Below, piece by piece: positions 41,301 to 50,225 of a DNA stretch of 64,000 nucleotides. This stretch comes from Bacteroidales bacterium (GTDB taxonomy: Bacteria > Bacteroidota > Bacteroidia > Bacteroidales > UBA12077), in the NCBI GenBank assembly GCA_030637515.1, contig DAOWGM010000073.1, forward strand, positions 1 through 64,000, given 5' to 3'. A program made the position numbers and the translations under genes. Each line of letters starts with the position of its first letter. Within the stretch, counting starts at the first letter, position 1. The notes under the pieces were generated by a model. That model had not been told where the DNA came from. It did not search any database and worked only from the letters and a program-made list of their open reading frames with translations.

Positions 41301-42863
41301 ATGATTAACTATTTAAGAAATAAACTCAAACCCATGATTATGACAGTAATAATCATGGGTTTTTCTTTTTTTACAAACCAAGTTTCTTCGCAAAATAGTT
41401 CTCCTCTCGATAGCATTATAACATATAAGGCTAAAAACATTAATTTATTTGAAGTATTAAGTAATATTGGAAGCATTACAGGTTATGAGTTTTCTTACAA
41501 CTCAGATTTGGTTAAAACCAATACCGAGATAAAAGGAATTTTTGAAAATATCTCGATAAATAATCTACTCAAAGAAATATTAAATGACACAACACTTGAA
41601 TGTAAGGTTGTCGATAAACAGATTGTTATTTGTAAGAAAAATTCTTTTGATCAATTAGTCTCATTAAATATTCCTTTAGAAATAGATAATTATCTTCTTA
41701 TTGACGGTACTATTATTGATATTAATACACAACAGGCACTTTCATACGCTAATGTTTCGGTTTTAGGTAAGAGTATTGGAACAGTTTCAAATGAGCAAGG
41801 ACGATTTGTATTGAAGCTACCGGTTGAAAGTCATATTGATACTATAGCAATATCGTATGTTGGATATAAAAATGCTTTGATCCCAATTCATCAACTATCT
41901 ATAAAGAATAATAAAATATATTTAAAACAAGATCCTTTTATGATACAGGAGATTGTGATAAGAAGTAGTAACGCAAAAAGCATACTTGAGCAATCAATAG
42001 ATAAAATAAAAGACAACTATTATACCGATCCCTACTATATTACATCATTCTACAGAGAGATTGTGAAAAATAAAGAAGAATTAGCCTCTATAACAGAAGC
42101 AGTAATTAAAGTTTACAAAAGCCCATACTCTGGTATTTTTTCAGATCAAATTAAACTTCTTAAGAGTCGAAAAAATAAATATTTTACCAGTGCAGATACC
42201 ATTTCACTTAAACTCCAGGGTGGAATGTCATCAAGTTTATATCTTGATTTAATTAAGAATCCTTTGCTTTTTATTAGTAAAGAACATCTTAAATACTATA
42301 AATATAACATGAAACAAATTGTAAATTTCAATAACACTTCAGCTTACGTTATTGGGTTTGAACCTAAAATGTATATTGAAAACAATGCTTTTGAGGGTAA
42401 TATATATATAAACACAGATGATTTGGCCATAGTAGCTATTGATTTTAAACTAACCGAAGAGGGTTTAAAAAGGACTGGAAGAAATTTTGTTGTTCAGAGT
42501 TCTTTTAGAACACAAGTAAAAGCAGTTTCAGTAAGTTATGTAATAAATTACAGAAAGATTAATAATAAATATTTTATTAATCTTACTAAAGGAGAATTAG
42601 AATTTAAAGCAAGATACAAACGAAAACTTTTTTCAACTGAATTTAAAACGGTTTTTGAATTTGCAGCAAATAATATTGATACTACAGATGTTATTAGATA
42701 TAACAGGATAGAGACAATTTCACCAAACAAGGTTTTTATTGATGAATATTATAAGTATGATCAATCTTTTTGGGGTGATTATAATTATATAAGCCCCAAC
42801 GAATCACTCGAAGAGGCTTTAATACGAATTCAATACAAGCTGGATGAGTTAAAAGAAGAATAG
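41301..42863 (+). CDS. STN-domain/CarboxypepD-reg-like protein of sigma/FecR module
   Basis: A 520-residue exported protein (signal peptide residues 1-31, QVSSQ cleavage). Residues about 42-110 are an STN (secretin/TonB N-terminal) domain, as in TonB receptors that signal to FecR. Residues about 133-215 are a CarboxypepD_reg-like domain (TIIDINTQQALSYANVSVLGKSIGTVSNEQGRF). The remainder (REIVKNKEELASITEAVIKVYKSPYSG) resembles DUF5686-type proteins, not a TonB barrel with SusC features. The SusC/SusD pair expected after FecR is missing, so this protein itself may be the sensor. A perfect terminator-like hairpin lies within codons 10-21. Confidence 0.78.
   Translation: MINYLRNKLKPMIMTVIIMGFSFFTNQVSSQNSSPLDSIITYKAKNINLFEVLSNIGSITGYEFSYNSDLVKTNTEIKGIFENISINNLLKEILNDTTLECKVVDKQIVICKKNSFDQLVSLNIPLEIDNYLLIDGTIIDINTQQALSYANVSVLGKSIGTVSNEQGRFVLKLPVESHIDTIAISYVGYKNALIPIHQLSIKNNKIYLKQDPFMIQEIVIRSSNAKSILEQSIDKIKDNYYTDPYYITSFYREIVKNKEELASITEAVIKVYKSPYSGIFSDQIKLLKSRKNKYFTSADTISLKLQGGMSSSLYLDLIKNPLLFISKEHLKYYKYNMKQIVNFNNTSAYVIGFEPKMYIENNAFEGNIYINTDDLAIVAIDFKLTEEGLKRTGRNFVVQSSFRTQVKAVSVSYVINYRKINNKYFINLTKGELEFKARYKRKLFSTEFKTVFEFAANNIDTTDVIRYNRIETISPNKVFIDEYYKYDQSFWGDYNYISPNESLEEALIRIQYKLDELKEE
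41328..41372 (+). promoter_or_regulatory. Terminator-like hairpin inside the STN signal-peptide codons
   Basis: AAACCCATGATTAT (41328-41341) and ATAATCATGGGTTT (41349-41362) are perfect 14-bp arms around a 7-base loop, and the right arm runs into TTCTTTTTTT (41363-41372). It has all the parts of an intrinsic terminator but lies within the first 25 codons of the STN gene, so it could attenuate that gene after sigma/FecR are transcribed. Confidence 0.6.
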
Positions 42864-42883
42864 CTTTGCTATTTATAGTTTAA

Positions 42884-44746
42884 CTATTCATTTTTACTGT
42901 AAGCTCTTACCCAGTCAACTTCCATATTACAAGGAACTGAAGGATTACCTTCCTGACTAATACCTGAACTTAAAATAATATACATTGGTTCTTGTGGAAC
43001 ACCCTGAGTTTGCTCATATAAAACAACATCATTTATTTTCCATACAAGCTTATCTTGTGTCCATTCCAATGAATAAATAAAGTAATCTTTAGAGAAATTC
43101 AATCCACTAAGCGCCTTTTTATTGTTTCCATCATCACTCCAGTAATTAGCAACTTCAAGTTTTGAAGCAGACTTTTTACCATACTTAAAAATATCAATTT
43201 CAGGCGTAATTTTCTCGCCTAACATCCAAAATGCATGATGAGCAGGGAAGGAGTGATTAACTTTAATTTTAGCCTTAAATAAGCCATATTGTTGTCTGAA
43301 TGATTGTCCTGTATTAATTAAACCTGAAGTGTAATCAAAGTCCTTAGAATAGAATCCCATTGTAGGATCCCAAACTTTTCCGGAAACATTTTCTTGTCTT
43401 GTTGAAATTTTAAGGTTGCTATTACCCAACTCAATATTATTTTCAGTAAAAAATTGTTTTTCATTTACTTGTACATAATTATCGTTTAACAAATTCTTTC
43501 CCCAGTAATAACCACTAATCCACTTTTCAGAATCTAATTTAGCACCTTCGAAATCATCTTCAAATGTAAGCTGCCACACACTAAGCTTATCAAAATCGTT
43601 TTTCTTTTCTAACTTCTGATACCATTTAATTTTTTCTGAATTTTTAAGTTCTTTAAACTCTTCTGATTGCTTAAATTCTTCTGATAATTTGAATTTATCT
43701 TTTGTTAATAAGTATTTCTTTTCTTCAGCAAAATCATTTGAGTTAATATATACCTCGAGTTCTTCGTAATCTGCAATCTCTTGTGATTCATTTAATTCTG
43801 TAAATATTTTAAGCTTTTCTGAATCTTTAAACTTAAAATACTGCTTAATTTCAGCTGATTTTTTAAGAGATTTATATTCCTGCAGTTTCTTGTACTCTTC
43901 CGTGTTCTCAAATTTCATATTCTTTACCTCAAGTACATGATTTTTGAATTCTTCTGAGTTGCTCTCTTTTTCTAAACTTAAATATGACTCTATTTCCTCA
44001 GAACCATCAAGTTGTGTGTAATTTTTATATTTTTCTGAATCTTTAAATTTGAAATAATTCTTTACTTTTGACGATTTAGAAAGACTTTTAAATTGATTAA
44101 GCTTAGCAAATTCTTCAGGGTTCTCTTTTTTATCTATAGAATTGAAGTTTACCGACTCAACGTAGCCTTTTAATTCATTATATTCCTCAAGTTCTTTAGA
44201 ACCATTGAAATTCTCAAAATCTGAAAGTTGATTAGAACCTTTTAAAGTAAAATAACCTTTATATTTCTTTTTTAGTTCTTTATACTTTGCCTGTTTATCT
44301 TTAATTACTTGTGTTTTTTCTGTTTTTTGCTGAATCAATGATTTTTTGAATTCTTCAAACTCAGGTGAAGTATAAAACTGATCCAATTCCTGATAATTGG
44401 CAAGCTTATCAGAATCTTTAAATGATTTGTAATCTTTTAATTCCTGCGAATCTTTTACTTGGTAATAGGTTTTAACTCGCTTCGATTTCTTTTGTTCTTT
44501 GAATTTCTTTTCTTTTTCTGCTGGTTCAGAGCCTGGATATTTTTTCCCGTTTATTTCTTTTTTTATATCCTCAAACTCCTTTGAAGTAACAAAAGCTTCG
44601 AGCTCTTTATAACGTGCTAGTTCTTCTGACTCAGAGTAGGCTGTAAAGTCTTCAAACTCTTGTTTTAGTTTATTCTCTTTTTCTTCTAAAACCGAAGTTT
44701 TTGGGATCATTCCCAATTTTGCATATAACGAAAATTTTGCGCTCAT
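42884..44746 (-). CDS. Repeat-rich GH16-like protein without signal peptide
   Basis: A 620-residue protein. The first 385 residues are Lys/Glu-rich and contain about five units of roughly 70 residues, each with a SxxIKxYFKFKDSEKLxxYxxL-like core (for instance at 86-137, 162-208, 225-273, 297-346). Residues about 390-618 form a GH16 laminarinase-like sandwich (LTFEDDFEGAKLDSEKWI, FKAKIKVNHSFPAHHAFWML, WTQDKLVWKINDVVLYEQ). The catalytic motif reads EIDIFK (E516, D518, K521), so the acid/base Glu of ExDxxE is replaced by Lys. No signal peptide is seen, so it is predicted cytoplasmic. It is convergent with the STN gene, 20 bases apart. Confidence 0.8.
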   Translation of the reverse strand: MSAKFSLYAKLGMIPKTSVLEEKENKLKQEFEDFTAYSESEELARYKELEAFVTSKEFEDIKKEINGKKYPGSEPAEKEKKFKEQKKSKRVKTYYQVKDSQELKDYKSFKDSDKLANYQELDQFYTSPEFEEFKKSLIQQKTEKTQVIKDKQAKYKELKKKYKGYFTLKGSNQLSDFENFNGSKELEEYNELKGYVESVNFNSIDKKENPEEFAKLNQFKSLSKSSKVKNYFKFKDSEKYKNYTQLDGSEEIESYLSLEKESNSEEFKNHVLEVKNMKFENTEEYKKLQEYKSLKKSAEIKQYFKFKDSEKLKIFTELNESQEIADYEELEVYINSNDFAEEKKYLLTKDKFKLSEEFKQSEEFKELKNSEKIKWYQKLEKKNDFDKLSVWQLTFEDDFEGAKLDSEKWISGYYWGKNLLNDNYVQVNEKQFFTENNIELGNSNLKISTRQENVSGKVWDPTMGFYSKDFDYTSGLINTGQSFRQQYGLFKAKIKVNHSFPAHHAFWMLGEKITPEIDIFKYGKKSASKLEVANYWSDDGNNKKALSGLNFSKDYFIYSLEWTQDKLVWKINDVVLYEQTQGVPQEPMYIILSSGISQEGNPSVPCNMEVDWVRAYSKNE

Positions 44747-44844
44747 AATTTATATGTTTTCTTGCCAATGGTTAAAGATATAAAAAAATCACAAGATGTA
44801 TTTATAATTTATTTGAATTGTTTCCGTGTTTGAGTTTATTTAAA

Positions 44845-44879
44845 AACAAAAAAAGACCGGCATTTATTGCCGGTCTTTC
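44845..44879 (-). terminator. Intrinsic terminator of metallopeptidase gene
   Basis: AAAGACCGGCA and TGCCGGTCTTT are perfect 11-bp arms around TTTAT. On the minus strand a T-run follows. It is 20 bases beyond the metallopeptidase stop. Confidence 0.85.
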
Positions 44880-44898
44880 ATAATATATTGATTTTTAA

Positions 44899-46956
44899 CT
44901 ATTTTATACGTTTTAAAGCTTCTTCTGTTGCTTCAATCATAGGATTAATTGAAATGTTCTCACCAACTGCTTCTTGCATCCAAATCTGTGGTGTAACTTG
45001 TCCGATACTCCATATTCTGTCAACCTCATCTGAAAAATTCTTTCCAACAAGGTATTGTTCAATCTGAAAATCAATTAAATGTCCAAACGAGTAATTTGCA
45101 AGATATAAAGCAGCATTAATCATATGTGAATATACAGAAAGTATTGGCTGATCATTAATTCCGTAAACAGGCGCAAAATATTTGTTCCAAACTTCATTAG
45201 CAATATTTACTGTTGCCTCATTCAATTGTGCTGCGTTTGCTTCTGGATTTGCATAAAGCCATTTCCATACTTTCATATCAACCATTGAAACACCCATTAT
45301 TTCAAAAACAGACCAATATAAATCAAGTGTCTCAAGATATTCTTTATCAGGATTTTCATTTGTAAAACCTAATAACTGAAGATCTCTTTTCTGGAAAATA
45401 AATGCTAAAGCTTCAGTAAAGGCAGTGTTAGGAACACCGTTAATCAGATAATAATCAGCATCATGTAATGATATTGTTTGCTCTACATTATGTCCGAACT
45501 CATGAACTGCAATATTATAACCTTTATAATCCATTCCTTTTCCTGAAATTCGAGTACGTAAATGTGCGTTTTCAGCTTTCATTTGTGCTCCCCAAGCATG
45601 ACCAGAGCCACGAGCTGCATCAACAACTACTTTCGAAGCAATAAATTCGGCTCTGCTCTTTTCCCAACCTAATTTTTTTAAAATATTTCCTAAATCAGCT
45701 TCTAATGCTTTTTCGTTTGGATATTTTTTTCGAGTTATATCGTTCAATGTTTCTTCAGAAATAGAGCTTCTGGCCTTAAAACCATCGTACCAAATATCAT
45801 AAGGTTTTAAATCACGACCAAGGCGAGATTTAATAAGTTCACCAACCTGTTTTGCAACCGGAGATGATAAATATTCGTCAAATAAGATTTCCACTTCTTC
45901 CTGAGGAATTTCTTTTGATCCTGAAAATGCTCTTTTAACAAATGTATTATAATCAGCATAATACTCATCTGTAGCTTTCAGTGCATGAAAATTATTTAAT
46001 ATTTCCTGATATCGTGAATTAGGTTCTGAAGTTAGTTCAACTGTGTTATCATCCTGATATACTTTATTTTCAATTGGATTCCAGTCGTAATCGCCTGAAT
46101 TAATAACTGCTTCAGGTATAGTCTGATTTATAATGTGTTTCATTACAGTATAAATCATATCTTGCTTTTCAAGCCCGTTTTCTTTGTTTGCGTAGTTTGA
46201 TTTTATTTCGTCGCGTAAATTCCAATGCGAAAGTAAAACCATATTTTCAGGGAATAACTTTATATTTTCGTTATTTAAAAGATGTCCCATATAGATATTA
46301 TATTCAGCAATATAAATATCAGAACCAGTACTTGCATTTCCTATTTTTTGAGATAATTCAGCAGGAACACGTGCAGTAAATACATCACCTAATCTGGCGT
46401 AAGCCCATTGTAATGAATCCCAGTTTTTTCCAATTTCATTCTTTTCATCTAAAGAAAAAGGAGGAAAGTTAAGCGCAATTACAAATGCAATTTTGTTTGA
46501 ATAAAAATCATCTGCGAAATGCGAACTTGGACTGTATGCAGCAAACATAGCATCAATACTGTGATAAGGACCGTTATTCAAATGCATATTCTCATTTAAA
46601 TCAAGAATAATTTTGTTTTGATGCCCCCATAACGATTCAAAATTAGCAGATATCTTAAGAAATACTGCTTCCTTTATAGAATCATTCGAAATATACTGAT
46701 CTAAACAGAAATTTTCAAACTCTGAAGTTGTTCCGTCAGAAGCTCTCCAAAGAGATGCAGCATGTTTTACACCACGACCAATTAGTTCCTCATTCTCGGA
46801 ACCATATTTTTCAACAAGTGCTTTTTGAGTGGTTTCAATTACCTGATCATTAATATTTTTTTGATCGGATACTTTTTTATCAATAGCTGTATTTGTACAT
46901 TGTACAAATATAAAAGCTACTATAGATAATATAATTACAAAACTTTTTTTCATCAT
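44899..46956 (-). CDS. M3-like zinc metallopeptidase lipoprotein
   Basis: A 685-residue envelope lipoprotein (lipobox FIFVQC, about C20, reading from MKK; ATG 46956 or 46953). The zinc site is HEFGH at 485-489 in NIAVHEFGHNVEQ, with a downstream Glu helix (NTAFTEALAFIFQKRDLQLLG) as third ligand, which is a gluzincin layout similar to oligopeptidase families such as M3. The N-terminal 350 residues are helical. Its substrate is unknown; a role in peptide turnover at the envelope is likely. Intact. Confidence 0.8.
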   Translation of the reverse strand: MMKKSFVIILSIVAFIFVQCTNTAIDKKVSDQKNINDQVIETTQKALVEKYGSENEELIGRGVKHAASLWRASDGTTSEFENFCLDQYISNDSIKEAVFLKISANFESLWGHQNKIILDLNENMHLNNGPYHSIDAMFAAYSPSSHFADDFYSNKIAFVIALNFPPFSLDEKNEIGKNWDSLQWAYARLGDVFTARVPAELSQKIGNASTGSDIYIAEYNIYMGHLLNNENIKLFPENMVLLSHWNLRDEIKSNYANKENGLEKQDMIYTVMKHIINQTIPEAVINSGDYDWNPIENKVYQDDNTVELTSEPNSRYQEILNNFHALKATDEYYADYNTFVKRAFSGSKEIPQEEVEILFDEYLSSPVAKQVGELIKSRLGRDLKPYDIWYDGFKARSSISEETLNDITRKKYPNEKALEADLGNILKKLGWEKSRAEFIASKVVVDAARGSGHAWGAQMKAENAHLRTRISGKGMDYKGYNIAVHEFGHNVEQTISLHDADYYLINGVPNTAFTEALAFIFQKRDLQLLGFTNENPDKEYLETLDLYWSVFEIMGVSMVDMKVWKWLYANPEANAAQLNEATVNIANEVWNKYFAPVYGINDQPILSVYSHMINAALYLANYSFGHLIDFQIEQYLVGKNFSDEVDRIWSIGQVTPQIWMQEAVGENISINPMIEATEEALKRIK

Positions 46957-47054
46957 AATTGTATTAGTATTTGAAATTTGTTTAATTGCTAAAAAAAGGT
47001 AAAAATAATATTAAAAAGATTTAATCAAAATCATACAGATTAAAAATATTTACC

Positions 47055-48320
47055 ATGGAAAGACAAGAAAGTTTACTCAACAAATATAAAGAAGTTAGAG
47101 AAAGAACAATTGAAATATGCAAACCTTTAAGTATAGAAGATTACGTTGTTCAACCTATAGAAGATGTTAGTCCTCCGAAATGGCACTTGGGGCATACAAC
47201 CTGGTTTTTTGAAGTTTTAATTCTGAAAGAAAACACCAAAGATTATCAGTTTTATAATAAGAAGTACAATTATATTTTTAATAGTTATTATGAAAGTTTA
47301 GGCGAAAGAATAGTTCGTGTAGATAGAGGAAATTTAACACGTCCTACTGTTGAAGAAATTCTTCATTATAGAGAGATAACTGATGAAAATATGGAGATTT
47401 TACTTTCCGAAAAGGTAAGTGATGAAGTGCTGGATTTAATTGAATTAGGTTTAAATCATGAGCAGCAACATCAGGAATTATTGATCACTGATATTAAATA
47501 TATTCTTGGGCATAATCCTCTTTTTCCGACATACAAACTACAATACGATAAAACTCTTGATAATCTGGCAAAATTTGTTAAACCCGATTATTTAAAAATA
47601 AATGAAGGATTATTTGAGGTGGGATATGAAGGAGATGAATTTCATTTCGATAATGAAGAAAAAAAGCATAAAGTTTACCTGAATGGAGTTATGTTTTCTG
47701 ATATGTTGGTTAGTAATAGTGAATACACCGATTTTATTAAAGATAAAGGCTACAAGCGCTTCGAATTATGGTCGTCGGATGGTTGGGATTGGGTACAACA
47801 AAATAACATTAAATCGCCATTGTACTGGCATTTAATAGATGAGAAGTTTTATGAGTATACTTTAACTAACGGATTACAGAAAATAAATCCTGACGCACCA
47901 GTTACGCATGTTAGTTTTTACGAAGCAGATGCTTTTGCAAGATGGCGAAAAATGAGATTACTTACCGAATTTGAATGGGAGGTTGCGGTAAAGAAATATG
48001 CTACTGAGCTTGATTACAATTTATCGAATTTTCAGGATAATAATTTATTTCATCCTCTGGCTCGAAAAGAAAGCTCATATCAGCTTATAGGTGACGTATG
48101 GGAGTGGACTAATAGCGCATATTTACCTTATCCCGGTTATAAACAACCCGAAGGAGCTTTAGGTGAGTACAACGGAAAATTTATGGTTAACCAGATGGTT
48201 TTACGCGGCGGTTCTTGTGCTACATCCTTCAACCATTACAGAAATACATATCGAAACTTTTTTCAGCCCGATAAACGATGGCAATTCACAGGAATAAGAC
48301 TGGCTTCGGATCTTGAGTAA
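47055..48320 (+). CDS. egtB: EgtB-like ergothioneine biosynthesis sulfoxide synthase
   Basis: A 421-residue non-heme iron enzyme. N-terminal DinB_2 domain carries the iron ligands: H47 in KWHLGHTTW plus H135 and H139 in HEQQHQELL (HX3HXE). C-terminal FGE-sulfatase domain has VTHVSFYEADAFARWRKMRLLTEFEWE, GDVWEWTNS and RGGSCATSFNHYRNTYRNFF. EgtB joins hercynine to a cysteine donor by O2-dependent C-S bond formation. The methyltransferase EgtD that makes hercynine is not next to it; a DUF427 gene follows. Family call is strong, the exact thiol donor is open. Confidence 0.88.
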   Translation: MERQESLLNKYKEVRERTIEICKPLSIEDYVVQPIEDVSPPKWHLGHTTWFFEVLILKENTKDYQFYNKKYNYIFNSYYESLGERIVRVDRGNLTRPTVEEILHYREITDENMEILLSEKVSDEVLDLIELGLNHEQQHQELLITDIKYILGHNPLFPTYKLQYDKTLDNLAKFVKPDYLKINEGLFEVGYEGDEFHFDNEEKKHKVYLNGVMFSDMLVSNSEYTDFIKDKGYKRFELWSSDGWDWVQQNNIKSPLYWHLIDEKFYEYTLTNGLQKINPDAPVTHVSFYEADAFARWRKMRLLTEFEWEVAVKKYATELDYNLSNFQDNNLFHPLARKESSYQLIGDVWEWTNSAYLPYPGYKQPEGALGEYNGKFMVNQMVLRGGSCATSFNHYRNTYRNFFQPDKRWQFTGIRLASDLE

Positions 48321-48324
48321 CTTT

Positions 48325-48420
48325 TGTCATCTCCAACTTGATTGGAGATCTATTTGTGAGTTAAGAATAAGATTCCCTTTTGCAAGGGAACTTTTCTCAT
48401 GAACGAAGTGAGTAATGACA
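48325..48420. repeat. Extragenic nested-hairpin repeat bounded by TGTCAT/ATGACA
   Basis: The 96-base element is bounded by TGTCAT and ATGACA inverted words and contains three inner hairpins: CATCTCCAA/TTGGAGATC, TTCCCTT/AAGGGAA and CTCATGAACGAAGTGAG. The layout resembles repeat families dispersed between genes in Bacteroidota. It lies between EgtB and DUF427. Confidence 0.6.
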
Positions 48421-48504
48421 ATTTTGTTACTTATTGCATCTTTTTAAATTCATGAACATTTTTATTTAGTCACTGTATTACTTTTAAAACAATATTAAAG
48501 CAGT

Positions 48505-48798
48505 ATGATAAAAGCAATATATAACGGCAATATCATTGCAGAAAGCAATGAAACCATAATAGTTGAAGGAAATCATTATTTTCCTTTAGGTTCAATTAAT
48601 AAAGATTTCTTAGAAAAGAGTGATTTAAAAACGACCTGTCCGTGGAAAGGTGTGGCAAGCTACTACAGTTTGAATATTAAAGGTGAAATACTAAACGATA
48701 TGGTTTGGTATTATCCTGAACCTTCATATAAAGCAAAACAGATTAAAGACAGAATTGCTTTTTACCAGAAAAACGGACTGAAAGTTATTGAAGAATGA
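48505..48798 (+). CDS. DUF427 family protein
   Basis: A 97-residue cytoplasmic protein typical of DUF427: AIYNGNIIAESNETIIVEGNHYFP, SDLKTTCPWKGVASYYSL and WYYPEPSYKAKQIKDRIAFY. The family has a compact beta-rich fold with a conserved CPWKG segment; its role is unproven. It follows EgtB after a repeat element, and DUF427 proteins may sit in redox or small-molecule clusters. Confidence 0.86.
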   Translation: MIKAIYNGNIIAESNETIIVEGNHYFPLGSINKDFLEKSDLKTTCPWKGVASYYSLNIKGEILNDMVWYYPEPSYKAKQIKDRIAFYQKNGLKVIEE

Positions 48799-48808
48799 TC
48801 TTTTGTGA

Positions 48809-50146
48809 TTAAAATACTTTACATTTATTAACCTTTGTTTTTTCAAATTCCTTTATATCAATACTATATAAATCTGAAGATGGCTTAGTTCTAAAATCTT
48901 CCTTTATATATCCTCCAAGTAAGTATAATTTATTATTTGCAAAAAATAATTCTGAAAATAGAAGAGGCAAATCAATTAAATATTCATTTAATTCTTTTGT
49001 TTCCACATTATACGTATTTATTCTTTCATCTTCGAAAATATAAATGATATTCTTGTAAAAGGTTATTGCCGGTCTTTCCATACCTCTAAATAATTCTCCT
49101 TCAATTTCCCATTCAGATGTAATTAAATCATATGTTTCTATTTCTTTTAAAGGCTGAAAATTGAAACCTCCAATAAAATATATTTTGTTATGAATAAGAA
49201 CTCCTTTTGTTTCTTTCGCTTTTGGCATATCCTTTAATTCAAACCAATATCCAGTTTCCAAATTAAATACATGGACTTTATTTGAATACTCTTTTTGTCC
49301 ATCTATTTGCAATTTAGTTGAACCACCTGCAATGATTATATTTTTATTGTAAACGAATGATGCGAAATTTACAGCCTGATGTGGATTTACATTATCAATT
49401 AATATAGTATCGCTCTTTAAGTAATAAACTTCAATTTTATCATCTAAATACTCATATACTCTGTTTGTTGATAGTCTTTTACCGCCTATAACATATATTT
49501 TATTATTATAAAAATGTATATTATGATATGCTCTTTCTCTAAAACTTAAATTACTAACCCTCCATTTATCTGTATTAATATCATATATATACATACTGCC
49601 TTTAAATTCTTCCCATGAGAAATCAGGTTTAATACCTCCTATAAAATTTGGGTTATTAGCATAATTAGATAAAGCTTCTAAAGCCATATCTTCCTTATAT
49701 GAAGCATCGCCGCTTATAACATAAATTTGATCTCCAATTATTAAAGATCCAAACGAGTATAATCCATCAGTAATAGATGTTAATTTAGTATAGTTTAAAT
49801 TAGATTTTAAAAGCTTTGGAACAATAGTTACTTCTTTAAGGATATGAATATCAACTGAAAGAGGAATAATAAATTTATTTTCTTCTAAATTATTATACGT
49901 GATTTTTTTTGTTTTATAACCAATACATGAGAACTGGATTGTATCTTTAATGTTGATTTTGGAATGTATTTTTAAGTTGAATTCACCTTTTGAGTTGGTT
50001 GAAGTTCCTTCGTTTATTTTTATAAAATAAACATGTACACCTATTAAGGGCTCGTTGTTTTGACTGTCAAGTACTATCCCTTTTATATTTTGTGTATATC
50101 CCCATACAGAAGGAAGTAAAAATAATAAAATCAGCACCGATCTCAT
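48809..50146 (-). CDS. Exported kelch-propeller protein with CarboxypepD-reg-like domain
   Basis: A 445-residue protein with a signal peptide (MRSVLILLFLLPSVWGYTQ). Residues about 20-105 are a CarboxypepD_reg-like fold (IKGIVLDSQNNEPLIGVHVYFIKINEG, FSCIGYKTKKI). From about 130 to 435 come kelch blades such as DQIYVISGDA, NKIYVIGGKR, KNIIIAGGS, NKIYFIGGFN and NKLYLLGGY, forming a six-to-seven-blade propeller. It should be surface or periplasmic and bind another molecule. Upstream promoter unclear; follows the M14 gene in the same direction. Confidence 0.83.
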   Translation of the reverse strand: MRSVLILLFLLPSVWGYTQNIKGIVLDSQNNEPLIGVHVYFIKINEGTSTNSKGEFNLKIHSKINIKDTIQFSCIGYKTKKITYNNLEENKFIIPLSVDIHILKEVTIVPKLLKSNLNYTKLTSITDGLYSFGSLIIGDQIYVISGDASYKEDMALEALSNYANNPNFIGGIKPDFSWEEFKGSMYIYDINTDKWRVSNLSFRERAYHNIHFYNNKIYVIGGKRLSTNRVYEYLDDKIEVYYLKSDTILIDNVNPHQAVNFASFVYNKNIIIAGGSTKLQIDGQKEYSNKVHVFNLETGYWFELKDMPKAKETKGVLIHNKIYFIGGFNFQPLKEIETYDLITSEWEIEGELFRGMERPAITFYKNIIYIFEDERINTYNVETKELNEYLIDLPLLFSELFFANNKLYLLGGYIKEDFRTKPSSDLYSIDIKEFEKTKVNKCKVF

Positions 50147-50225
50147 TGAAATACAGATTTATATACAAAGATACGGTTTCTAAAACGTTTATTCAATTAT
50201 TTTTACAGCGTATAGATTGATACAA

